Below are positions 1 to 5,846 of a DNA stretch of 6,015 nt, piece by piece; position 1 is the first letter of the stretch, and the number at the start of each line of letters is the position of its first letter. Both the position numbers and the translations under genes were made by a program. The notes under the pieces were generated by a model that saw nothing but the letters and a program-made list of their open reading frames with translations, searched no databases and was not told where the DNA came from. The stretch spans positions 1-6,015 of the forward strand of contig JAKPUV010000100.1 in NCBI GenBank assembly GCA_029554925.1. The letters are read 5' to 3'. This DNA comes from Candidatus Hydrogenedentota bacterium (GTDB taxonomy: Bacteria; Hydrogenedentota; Hydrogenedentia; Hydrogenedentales; CAITNO01).

Positions 1-781
1 TCAGGCCGGGGTCCGGCCCGCTGTACCAGAACCCGAGGACCGGGGTGTTCGGCGGCGACGCCGCCAGCACCCTCTCCGCCAGGGCGCGCTCGCGCGCTTG
101 GTGGGGGTTCGGCTTCTCCTCCGTGCCCGGGGCGCTCACCCAGAACGTGAAGACCCGCTGGCGGACCAGGTAGTCCCGCAGGCCCGTCATGTCGGCGCTC
201 GGGTGCAGGCAGGCCAGCACGTCAGGACGCATGCGCGGCCACAGTTCCGCAAAGGCCCACTCATAGGCCGACGGCGCGTCGGGCCAGCGGCCCCGCAGGT
301 CCTCCACGGGCCGCCCCGGTGCGACGGTTTCCGCGTCCTCCGGCGCGGCAACCATGCCCTGCTCCACGGAGGCCAGCATCGTGGCGAGATGGATCGTGGC
401 GGGTAGCGCGGGGTCGTACACGAACACCTTCGCCGCCGCCGGGGTGTGCGCCGCGAAAAAGGCGTCCGGCGTCACGGCGCGCGTGCCGCGAATCTGGCCC
501 TTTTTCGTCATGACATCGAGCCAAAACGCGTCCGTGTCCCGGACCAGCAGATAGACCGACGCCTCCGGCCCCGCGTTCACCAGCCCCTGCAGCGTCGCCG
601 CCGCCACCCGCCGCGACGGCGTCTCGCCGCGCACATCCACCACCTCCACCGTCCCCGCCACGGGCGAGCACGGCGGAAACAGCCGCTCGCGCGGCGCGGC
701 CCCCGCCAGCACCGGGGCGCAGAACGCCAGCGCCAGCAGCAGCGCCCGGCACGATGCGGGGAGGATCCGTCCTGAAGTCAT
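1..781 (-). CDS. Secreted GxGYxYP-family putative glycoside hydrolase, N-terminal part (runs off left edge)
   Basis: Translation from the ATG at 781-779 gives 260 residues with no stop before the window edge, so the C-terminus is missing. Residues 1 to about 28 look like a Sec signal peptide: Arg at 5 and 12, a hydrophobic core LLLALAF, then APVLAGAA. Cys21 follows LAF, which is a poor lipobox, so a lipoprotein is less likely. The mature part has LFPPCSP (34-40), VVDVRGETPSRRVAAATLQG (47-66), DAFWLD (84-89), VYDPALPATIHLATMLAS (121-138), DYLVRQRVFTFWV (203-215) and PPNTPVLGFWYSG (243-255). From memory these match, in order, the N-terminal domains of the GxGYxYP family, whose exact substrate is not well established. 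The GxGYxYP signature itself would lie beyond the window. The start is supported by GGAGGA at 793-788, six bases upstream. The first bases of the window (TCA) are not its stop, because they are out of frame. Confidence 0.75.
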   Translation of the reverse strand, partial: MTSGRILPASCRALLLALAFCAPVLAGAAPRERLFPPCSPVAGTVEVVDVRGETPSRRVAAATLQGLVNAGPEASVYLLVRDTDAFWLDVMTKKGQIRGTRAVTPDAFFAAHTPAAAKVFVYDPALPATIHLATMLASVEQGMVAAPEDAETVAPGRPVEDLRGRWPDAPSAYEWAFAELWPRMRPDVLACLHPSADMTGLRDYLVRQRVFTFWVSAPGTEEKPNPHQARERALAERVLAASPPNTPVLGFWYSGPDPGL

Positions 782-787
782 GCGCGG

Positions 788-793
788 TCCTCC
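788..793 (-). promoter_or_regulatory. Ribosome binding site of the GxGYxYP gene
   Basis: The minus strand reads GGAGGA here, six bases before the ATG at 781. This is a strong Shine-Dalgarno match and fixes the start that places the signal peptide at the N-terminus. Confidence 0.7.
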
Positions 794-802
794 GTTCGCG
801 CC

Positions 803-831
803 ATGATACACGGAGCGCCCCGCCCCACCAA
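803..831 (-). promoter_or_regulatory. Candidate sigma70-like promoter for the GxGYxYP gene
   Basis: On the minus strand TTGGTG (831-826) is followed after exactly 17 bases by TATCAT (808-803). The -10 box matches consensus at 5 of 6 positions and the -35 box at only 3 of 6. Initiation near 796 would give a very short leader that just includes the ribosome binding site. The -35 region overlaps a small direct repeat (CCAACCGGC at 828-836 and 838-846). The match is weak and could be chance, but the gene needs its own promoter if transcription stops after the permease. Confidence 0.3.
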
Positions 832-881
832 CCGGCGCCAACCGGCACGGAAGAAGAAGACCGGGTTCCCGCTTCCAACAA

Positions 882-952
882 TAGACGCGGCATCCTGCCG
901 GGTTCTTCGGGTGTACAACAGGCCCCAAGAACGCGGCAGGATGCCGCGTCTA
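882..952. repeat. Long GC-rich inverted repeat (26-bp arms, 19-bp loop)
   Basis: The left arm 882-907 and right arm 927-952 are reverse complements at 25 of 26 positions. The single mismatch is the 20th base of the left arm. The 19-base loop (908-926) can add three further G-C pairs (909-911 with 923-925). The right arm core CGGCAGGATGCCGCGTCTAC resembles the arm of the repeat at 5665-5735, so both look like copies of one dispersed intergenic palindrome family. No transposase or coding capacity accompanies it. It lies about 100 bases past the permease stop and about 100 bases upstream of the GxGYxYP start. It could act as a transcript-end hairpin, but there is no T-run on either side. Confidence 0.8.
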
Positions 953-1001
953 CATTTACGCCCGCGCGGCGGCCCTTCCCGGCCCGCCGGACAAGCCCTC
1001 C

Positions 1002-1042
1002 CCGCCGCGTCCGGCCTTGGCGCTGGGTTCCGGACGCGGCGG
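1002..1042 (-). terminator. Hairpin after the permease stop, possible terminator or 3' end stabiliser
   Basis: Arms 1002-1014 and 1030-1042 are a perfect 13-bp inverted repeat (CCGCCGCGTCCGG and its complement) around a 15-base loop. In the transcript the stem begins 13 bases after the permease stop codon. It is strongly G+C-paired, but it is followed by GGAGGGC rather than a U-tract, so a classical intrinsic terminator is not supported. A role as a transcript-end barrier or in a Rho-type end is inference from position. Sequence outside the stem (968-977 with 1044-1053) can form a competing pairing. Confidence 0.4.
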
Positions 1043-1055
1043 AAAGGGCCGCCGG

Positions 1056-4000
1056 TCACTGCCTGGCCGCCTGCCAGGGTTCCGGCTGAAGAATCATGCG
1101 CGGACTTGTCGTGTAGTAGTTCCAGTCGCGCCAGCCAAGCGAGTAGTCATACACGTTGCCGGAACTGGCGCTGTATTCCAGCAGGCAGCCGCCCCCGACG
1201 GGGACATACCGGAGCCGTTCGGCCAGGGTCGCCTTCCTGTACCAGGGGTCCTCGCGTTTCTTCTCGGGCATGATCTCTTTCAGACTCTCGGGAAACCGCC
1301 CGGTCTCCGTCTGGTGGAGGCGCAGCGCGATGGCCGTCCGCGCCAGCACCGTCATGGCGGCGATGTTCCGATACCCCGACCCCTCGAAGCGGTAGCTGTC
1401 CCTGTCCAGCATGATCCACTGCTGGTGGTCCGGAGCTCGCGTCAGCCAGGACGGGGCCTCCACATCCAGCCGCTCCCAGTCTGCGGGGGTCCGGGTGAGG
1501 TGCGCCCACGCGTTCGCCTCGCTGGCCATGGCCAGCCGCTGCTGCGCCGCCAGACCGGTCAGGGAGTACCACGGGACGACGCACCGCTCCATCAGGCCCG
1601 GGCGGGGGCCCTCTGCGGAGCCGTCCACGGCGAATCCGGGATCGCCATGCCGGCCGTAGAACACGGGCCAGTCATAGCGCCTCTCCTCGTAGAGGAAGCG
1701 GAACAGGCGTCCGGACCGGTGCGGCGCGGTGTAGGCCTTTTCCCAGGCGGCGTCCAGCCGGCGCAGGGTCTCCGCATCCAGCACGTTCCCCGCCAGCAGG
1801 CGGTCCAGCAGGTCGAGCGCCCTGCGGAAAAAGCCCGCTCTCCCCCGCGTCTGTCCCCAGGCGAAATTCTCCGGATTCTGCCGGGCCAGCCCCAGCAGCC
1901 CGTCCAGCATGCGGGCCGCCCGCTGCGCGTCCCCCCGCTCGCAGGCGAGCAGCCCCTCCGTGGCGAAGAGCGTGGCGGCCATTTCCTCGACGTGCGTCTC
2001 GAAGCGCCGAACCTGCCCATAATAGCCTTCCTGGGGGGACGACCAGTATCCGGTGGCCTTGGGAAGCGCGGAGGCCTCCAGCAGCGTGTCCAGGACAGGC
2101 CCCAGACCGGCCATCGCGTTGCGGGCCCACGCCAGCTCCTCCGGGGTCGCGGCCTCCTGCCGGGAGTCTCCCTTGTCACGGCGCAGGAGGTCACAGGCCC
2201 TGAACAAGGTGTCCTCCGTCACAGACCGGCTCCCTTCCCTCGGAGACTGGGTTTGCACCAGGGCGACGGCGTTGCGCACCGCCTCCCGGTAGCGCGGTGT
2301 GGCGTTCTCTTCGGCGGGCACCCGGGACGCCTCGGCAATCAGCGACTCCAGGCTTCTGCGCTCGCCGGAAACCCGGGGCAGATAGTCGTCCCGGTGGGCG
2401 TGATACCACGCCCCGGCCACCCACAGGACCGCCAGCACGCCCGCCAGCCCCAGGGGCGCGGGCAGGAAACGCCGCAGGAATTCCGCGCTGCCTTCGCCGC
2501 CCGCAGGGGACAGGGACCCCGCCGCGTCCTTCCCGGCGCCGTGGCGCCAGCGGCGCCACTGGAGGGGACCGGCGGCGAAGGGCAGCGCCGCCAACCCCGC
2601 CAGACCCGCCATGAACAGGGCATGGGCCAGCCAGGGGTTCACCAAGAAATCCCTGAGCTGATCGACTGCCTCCAGGAAGGGCTTTCCGGCCAGGAGTTCC
2701 GCCGCGTCCAGATAGTAGAACCCCGCGAGGGCCAGCGCCGCGGCCGCCGCCAGCCCGGCCACCCAGCGGGGAATCAGCCCAAGACGGAGGGCGGACCGGA
2801 AGGTGTGCAGGAACAGGAGGATCAGCAGCGTGCCGGCCACGCACATGGTCATGAGCCAGACGTTTTCCTCCTCTGCCCAGTCCAAGAGGCTGTACACCGC
2901 GAGCAGCGCGACGACAATGATGGGGCCGAAGACGGCCGCCGCCGCCTTCGCGGCCGCGTCGGGCGGCAGCGCGCGGAGGATCCACGCGGCCAGCACCAGC
3001 AGCCCGGCCGCCCGCAGGGCGCTCATGCCGAACTGGCTGTGGAACCCCGCCAGCGCCAGGGGCCAGGCCGCGGAATGTAGGATCGTGGGCAGGGGCGGCA
3101 CCACCCACATCACCAGCAGGGGAATCCCCGCCGCGACGCAGAGGTCCCACAGCACCTGCCGCGACGCGACCAGGAGCCGTGCCCGCGCGCAGTCCGTGCT
3201 GGAAAAGGGCCGGACCAGTTGGAAGGTCATGCCCCCGGACCGGCCCAGATAGGCGTCGGCCACCTGCCAGTACAGCGCGAGCAGGAAGACGCAGCCCGCG
3301 GGGATCAGCACCAGCGGCAGGGCCACCTCCTGGAGGTAGACGCCCTCGACGTGGGTGATCGCTTTGCAGTACGCTGCGCCCAGCGCCGCGAAAGCGAAAA
3401 CCCATTTCCGGCCCTGATGGTAGCGCCGCCGCAGGAACCACGCCTGCGCGTCGAGGGGGTTCTCGAAGGCGAGGGGTCCCTGCGCGCGGCGCAGACGGTG
3501 CTGCGGCCGCAGGACATCCAGAAAGCCGACCTTCTCCTCGTCGAGGCTGCGGCACCGGTGGAAGCGCACGGCCCGGATGGCCTGGAGCGCCAGGAGGCCC
3601 AGCGCGGCGAGCAGAATCCCGCAGAACTCCGGCGCGTCGAAATGCCCGCCCCGGATGCTCCGGTCCTGGGTGATCATGACCGCCACGGCCCCCAGGGGCA
3701 CCACCCACGCGCCCCAGAGCCACACGTTGCGTCCGGCGGCGAACCAGGTGCCCGACTGGAAGCCCGTGTACCAGGCCAGCCCCAGGCAGAGGTAGAACAG
3801 CTCGATCCCGACGCGGTCGGGCGCCTCCATCAGCACGATGCGGAACAGCAGCAGGAAAGCCCACAGGACGCACAGCAGCAGCAGGCGGCTGCCCAGCACC
3901 AGCGCGGCCAGGGTCTCCGCGGGCAGGGGCAGGCGGAACAGCCGCAGGGGAAAGGCCATCCGCGCGTTGTCCGGATTGTGGCTGATGGACAGCAGGAGCG

Positions 4001-4211
4001 CCATGGCGACGAACACCAGGACGCGGTAGCCGTCGTAGATGGTGAGCACGTCGCGGAAACTGACGAGCTCCAGCCGGTAATTGACCAGCAGCGCCAGCGC
4101 CCCCACCAGGCCCACGATGAGCATGGTCACCGTGAAGGCCCCGTAACTTCGCAGTTGCTCCCACACCACCGCCGTCTGCGGCGGGATGCGGCGGGTTGCC
4201 ATGACGCCCAT
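1056..4211 (-). CDS. ABC-2-type permease-like membrane protein fused to a large extracytoplasmic C-terminal domain
   Basis: This 1051-residue protein is probably the membrane partner of the ATPase encoded just upstream. Residues about 25-603 contain roughly 15 hydrophobic stretches, near 25-43, 62-76, 101-127, 137-157, 163-180, 197-212, 270-282, 296-315, 356-375, 402-415, 426-443, 451-471, 483-501, 528-548 and 585-603. Between them are LRLFRLPLPAETLA (89-102) and FQLVRPFSSTDCARARLL (330-347), which resemble loops I associate with large permeases of this phylogenetic group. Residues about 604-1051 are soluble and helix-rich. They end with TETGRFPESLKEIMPE (968-983), DPW (988-990), LRYVPVGGG (1000-1008) and a YDYSLG stretch, a pattern like the C-terminus of GspG-type pseudopilins, but with no prepilin N-terminus. 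ATG at 4211 is preferred over an ATG at 4247 because GGGAGG lies seven bases upstream and the ATPase stop is two bases away; another ATG at 4202 is badly spaced. The substrate is unknown. The permease role rests on topology and operon context. Confidence 0.72.
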   Translation of the reverse strand: MGVMATRRIPPQTAVVWEQLRSYGAFTVTMLIVGLVGALALLVNYRLELVSFRDVLTIYDGYRVLVFVAMALLLSISHNPDNARMAFPLRLFRLPLPAETLAALVLGSRLLLLCVLWAFLLLFRIVLMEAPDRVGIELFYLCLGLAWYTGFQSGTWFAAGRNVWLWGAWVVPLGAVAVMITQDRSIRGGHFDAPEFCGILLAALGLLALQAIRAVRFHRCRSLDEEKVGFLDVLRPQHRLRRAQGPLAFENPLDAQAWFLRRRYHQGRKWVFAFAALGAAYCKAITHVEGVYLQEVALPLVLIPAGCVFLLALYWQVADAYLGRSGGMTFQLVRPFSSTDCARARLLVASRQVLWDLCVAAGIPLLVMWVVPPLPTILHSAAWPLALAGFHSQFGMSALRAAGLLVLAAWILRALPPDAAAKAAAAVFGPIIVVALLAVYSLLDWAEEENVWLMTMCVAGTLLILLFLHTFRSALRLGLIPRWVAGLAAAAALALAGFYYLDAAELLAGKPFLEAVDQLRDFLVNPWLAHALFMAGLAGLAALPFAAGPLQWRRWRHGAGKDAAGSLSPAGGEGSAEFLRRFLPAPLGLAGVLAVLWVAGAWYHAHRDDYLPRVSGERRSLESLIAEASRVPAEENATPRYREAVRNAVALVQTQSPREGSRSVTEDTLFRACDLLRRDKGDSRQEAATPEELAWARNAMAGLGPVLDTLLEASALPKATGYWSSPQEGYYGQVRRFETHVEEMAATLFATEGLLACERGDAQRAARMLDGLLGLARQNPENFAWGQTRGRAGFFRRALDLLDRLLAGNVLDAETLRRLDAAWEKAYTAPHRSGRLFRFLYEERRYDWPVFYGRHGDPGFAVDGSAEGPRPGLMERCVVPWYSLTGLAAQQRLAMASEANAWAHLTRTPADWERLDVEAPSWLTRAPDHQQWIMLDRDSYRFEGSGYRNIAAMTVLARTAIALRLHQTETGRFPESLKEIMPEKKREDPWYRKATLAERLRYVPVGGGCLLEYSASSGNVYDYSLGWRDWNYYTTSPRMILQPEPWQAARQ

Positions 4212-4213
4212 GG

Positions 4214-5164
4214 TCAGACCCTCCCCGCGCGGGCGGCGTCCGCCCACGTTTCCGCGCCGCGGCGTCCGTGGACCCGCGCCACGAAAATCTCCTCCAGCGA
4301 CGGCGCGCGCTGGCCCGTGATTTCGCCGCCCAGGGTGGCGGCCTGGGCGCGCACGGACTCCGGGTCGCCCTCGCAGACCAGCGTCCAGTCGCGGCCGAGG
4401 CCGTTCGCCTCGATCACCCCCGCCATCTCGGGCAGCTCGGTGCGGTTTTCCACAAAGCGGACCGTGAGGCGCGTGTGCGCCGCCTTCACCGTGTCCAGCG
4501 GGCCGTGGAGCACCACCCGCCCGTGGTGGATCATGGCGACCACGTCGGCCACCCGCTCAATCTCGTCCAGCAGGTGCGACGAGAAGAGCACCGTGCGCCC
4601 CTCGCTCACCACGTCGCGCAGGATCGCCTCCAGAATGTCCTGCCGCACCGCCGGGTCCAGCCCCGACGACGGCTCGTCCAGCAGCAGCAGCTCGGGACGG
4701 TAGGCCAGCGCGGCCAGCAGCCCCGCCTTCGCCTTCTCGCCCCGGCTCAGCGTGCGGATGCGCGACGCCGGGTCCAGGCCGAACAGCTTGCGCAGGCGCT
4801 CCGCATAGGCGTCGTCCCACGCCGGGTAGAAGGCCCGCGAGTAGCCGATCAGCTCGTCCACCCGCATCCACGGCGGCAGGTCGCGGTCCTCCGACAGGTA
4901 GCCCAGCCGCGACAGCACCCCCACCGGGTCCTCCACCGGGTCGCGGCCGAACACCCGCACCGTCCCCGCCGCCGCCCGCATCAGGCCGAGCAGATGGCGG
5001 ATCAGCGTGGTCTTGCCCGCGCCATTCTCGCCCACGAGTCCGAAGACCACCCCCGGCGGCACGTCCAGGCTGACGCCGTCCAGGGCGATTTTCTGCTTGA
5101 AGTGCCGGACCAGTCCCCGCACCTCGACCACCGGTCCCGTCGTGTTTTCAGGCGTTGTCGTCAT
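4214..5164 (-). CDS. ABC transporter ATP-binding protein (ABC-2 / YtrB-BcrA-like)
   Basis: This 316-residue cytoplasmic ATPase has a complete nucleotide-binding domain. It shows Walker A GENGAGKT (45-52), a Q-loop region GYLSEDRDLPPWM (88-100), a signature LSRGEKAKAGLL (139-150), Walker B LLLLDEP (159-165), D-loop SGLD (167-170) and a switch histidine in SSH (195-197). The usual Q-loop Gln seems to be Glu92, and the signature is LSRGE rather than LSGGQ. Both variants occur in ABC-2-type ATPases of the BcrA/YtrB/YhcH kind. Residues about 230-300 form a C-terminal extension ending in PSLEEIFVARV, as in that group. It should bind ATP as a dimer and power the membrane protein encoded two bases downstream. 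The start at 5164 has an AAAGGAAGG purine tract about five bases upstream. The gene overlaps the GntR gene by 17 bases, which implies co-transcription. The transported substrate cannot be inferred. Confidence 0.93.
   Translation of the reverse strand: MTTTPENTTGPVVEVRGLVRHFKQKIALDGVSLDVPPGVVFGLVGENGAGKTTLIRHLLGLMRAAAGTVRVFGRDPVEDPVGVLSRLGYLSEDRDLPPWMRVDELIGYSRAFYPAWDDAYAERLRKLFGLDPASRIRTLSRGEKAKAGLLAALAYRPELLLLDEPSSGLDPAVRQDILEAILRDVVSEGRTVLFSSHLLDEIERVADVVAMIHHGRVVLHGPLDTVKAAHTRLTVRFVENRTELPEMAGVIEANGLGRDWTLVCEGDPESVRAQAATLGGEITGQRAPSLEEIFVARVHGRRGAETWADAARAGRV
4219..4226 (-). promoter_or_regulatory. Ribosome binding site that decides the permease start
   Basis: The minus strand reads GGGGAGGG here, with seven bases to the ATG at 4211. 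The site lies inside the last codons of the ATPase gene, and the ATPase TGA (4216-4214) falls within the spacer, so the two genes are probably translationally coupled. The upstream ATG at 4247 would give a 34-base overlap and an extra Arg/Gly-rich N-terminus, and it would leave this site unused. Confidence 0.7.
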
Positions 5165-5558
5165 GGTGACCTTCCTTTCGTCCCCGCAGCGCCTCCGAGC
5201 GCGCGCGCATCAGTTCGACCACTTCTTCCAGCGTGAAATTAAGATGGTCCGCCTCCACCAGCAGGCCGTCCACCCGGTCCGAAAGCAGGCGCAGCCGTTC
5301 CCGGTGCGCCAGGGGCGAGCCCCCCTCCGCCACATAGGTCCCCGCGCCGATCCGCGTGGTGACCACCCCCGCCGACTCCAGCTCCCGGTAGGCGCGCGCA
5401 ACCGTGTTCGGGTTGATCAGCAGTTGCGCGGCCAGCACCCTCACCGGGGGGAGTTCCTCATGGGGCCTCAGCTGGCCCGAGGCGACCAGCCGCTTGATCT
5501 GGTTGACGATCTGCACGTAGATCGGCGTGCCGTCCTTGGGAGCGATGTGCAGGATCAT
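5148..5558 (-). CDS. GntR-family transcriptional regulator, YtrA subfamily
   Basis: This 136-residue protein is a typical short YtrA-type GntR regulator. The N-terminal winged helix-turn-helix spans about residues 10-78. It has PIYVQIVNQIKRLVASGQL (12-30), LPPVRVLAAQLLINPNTVAR (36-55, covering the recognition helix) and the wing RIGAGTYVAEG (69-79). The short C-terminal part (about 83-125) is predicted helical, with LLSDRVDGLLVEADHLNFTL followed by EEVVELMRARSEAL. It would serve for dimerisation and has no large effector domain. This is the YtrA arrangement, in which the regulator often sits at the head of an ABC transporter operon and represses it. The frame stays open upstream to an ATG at 5663, but MILHIAPKDG at 5558 is the family-like start. 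It has GGAG seven bases upstream and lies downstream of a good promoter, which the longer version would overrun. Confidence 0.92.
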   Translation of the reverse strand: MILHIAPKDGTPIYVQIVNQIKRLVASGQLRPHEELPPVRVLAAQLLINPNTVARAYRELESAGVVTTRIGAGTYVAEGGSPLAHRERLRLLSDRVDGLLVEADHLNFTLEEVVELMRARSEALRGRKEGHHDDNA

Positions 5559-5565
5559 AAGGCTT

Positions 5566-5569
5566 CTCC
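5566..5569 (-). promoter_or_regulatory. Ribosome binding site of the GntR regulator
   Basis: GGAG on the minus strand lies seven bases before the ATG at 5558. It supports this start over the ATG at 5663, which would place the promoter and operator inside the coding sequence. Confidence 0.6.
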
Positions 5570-5577
5570 GGCGCCAA

Positions 5578-5603
5578 GATTGTACTAAGACTTTACTACA
5601 ATC
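5578..5603. promoter_or_regulatory. 26-bp palindrome over the -10 region, probable GntR operator
   Basis: The arms 5578-5587 (GATTGTACTA) and 5594-5603 are reverse complements at 9 of 10 positions, separated by six bases. The site covers the -10 box, part of the spacer and the expected transcription start, where a bound dimer would block RNA polymerase. GntR-family repressors bind two-fold symmetric operators and YtrA-type ones commonly autoregulate. That this particular regulator binds here is inferred from position and symmetry. Confidence 0.65.
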
Positions 5604-5618
5604 TGGTCCGTTTGTCAA
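5590..5618 (-). promoter_or_regulatory. Sigma70-like promoter of the GntR-ABC operon
   Basis: The minus strand has a perfect -35 box TTGACA (5618-5613), a 17-base spacer and a -10 box TAAAGT (5595-5590, 4 of 6 matches to consensus). Initiation would fall near 5583 and give a leader of about 25 bases to the GntR start. The surrounding stretch is clearly richer in A+T than the rest of the window. The location, just upstream of the first gene of a compact operon, fits its use. Confidence 0.75.
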
Positions 5619-5664
5619 GCCCCTTTTTTCAGAGGGCAGAAAATGACGGGGGAGGGAAGGCAAG

Positions 5665-5735
5665 GCCGGCAGGACGCCGGCGCTACGGGGAAGACCGGCG
5701 GGGGCGCGGTTCCGTAGCGCCGGCGTCCCGCCGGC
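5665..5735. repeat. Long GC-rich inverted repeat (24-bp arms, 23-bp loop)
   Basis: Arms 5665-5688 and 5712-5735 are reverse complements at 23 of 24 positions. The only mismatch is the 7th base of the left arm. The arm core CGGCAGGACGCCGGCGCTAC matches the core of the repeat at 882-952 at 16 of 20 positions, with identical CGGCAGGA and CTAC ends. Part of the loop (AAGACCGG, 5691-5698) is complementary to the flank CCGGTCTT (5736-5743), so an alternative hairpin is possible. It sits between the GH18 stop and the operon promoter and may help insulate them. Confidence 0.8.
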
Positions 5736-5760
5736 CCGGTCTTTGGTTCTGTCCTAGTTC

Positions 5761-5775
5761 CCAAGTTCTACTTGG
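5761..5775. repeat. Small hairpin (CCAAG/CTTGG)
   Basis: A 5-bp perfect stem with a 5-base loop lies between the large inverted repeat and the GH18 stop. In the direction of GH18 transcription it comes about 70 bases after the stop. It is short and could be chance, but it sits next to a second hairpin and may be part of the same intergenic repeat material. Confidence 0.35.
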
Positions 5776-5789
5776 AAAAGGGCTTGGGT

Positions 5790-5806
5790 GCAAAGCTGCG
5801 CTTTGC
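5790..5806. repeat. Small hairpin (GCAAAG/CTTTGC)
   Basis: A perfect 6-bp stem encloses the loop CTGCG. It lies about 40 bases downstream of the GH18 stop on the minus strand and could form at the transcript end. No U-tract follows it, so it is not called a terminator. Confidence 0.4.
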
Positions 5807-5846
5807 GTTTCCGCCGGTTCCCCGAGACAGCCCCCCCCTTCCTCGG

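Larger units (their letters stand above)
782..1055. other. Intergenic region between the permease and the GxGYxYP gene
   Basis: I see no credible gene in these 274 bases. The region holds a hairpin next to the permease stop, the long inverted repeat at 882-952, a weak promoter candidate and the GxGYxYP ribosome binding site. The open frames that cross it translate the palindrome and have no recognisable domain. Confidence 0.6.

Noticed and set aside
1..3. TCA at the left edge as a stop codon on the minus strand
   Set aside because: It is out of frame with the GxGYxYP protein, which remains open and continues past the window.
261..893. A 210-codon minus-strand open frame overlapping the GxGYxYP gene
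   Set aside because: It is Gly/Ala/Arg-rich and shifted relative to the frame that encodes the signal peptide and GxGYxYP-like motifs. Its start also lies in the inverted repeat.
803..1273. Plus-strand open frames starting in the intergenic gap (754-1089 and 803-1273)
   Set aside because: They translate the inverted repeat and the antisense of the permease end, with no ribosome binding site or recognisable domain.
1017..3080. A 687-codon open frame on the plus strand opposite the permease gene
   Set aside because: It is rich in Gln, Arg, Gly and Pro with no domain or membrane pattern, and it is the antisense shadow of a well-supported membrane protein in GC-rich DNA.
2191..4164. A 657-codon open frame on the minus strand in another frame of the permease
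   Set aside because: It has low-complexity Arg/Gly/Ala/Pro composition without motifs. The overlapping frame shows hydrophobic segments, a ribosome binding site and proper operon spacing.
4212..4247. The permease start at the ATG at 4247
   Set aside because: It would give a 34-base overlap and an Arg/Gly-rich leader. The ATG at 4211 has a well-spaced GGGAGG and follows the ATPase stop by two bases.
3219..5236. Long plus-strand open frames opposite the ATPase and the permease N-terminus (3219-4703 and 4268-5236)
   Set aside because: They consist of His/Arg/Gln/Pro-rich or Ser/Arg-rich sequence with no family resemblance, opposite a complete ABC ATPase.
5559..5663. A 35-residue N-terminal extension of the GntR regulator
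   Set aside because: It would run through the promoter and operator, and its sequence does not resemble the family. The ATG at 5558 has a ribosome binding site and the typical N-terminus.
882..5735. The two palindromes as a CRISPR array or as the terminal repeats of one transposon spanning the operon
   Set aside because: Only two diverged copies exist, about 4.7 kb apart. Each is a complete palindrome by itself, and no transposase, integrase or Cas gene lies between them.
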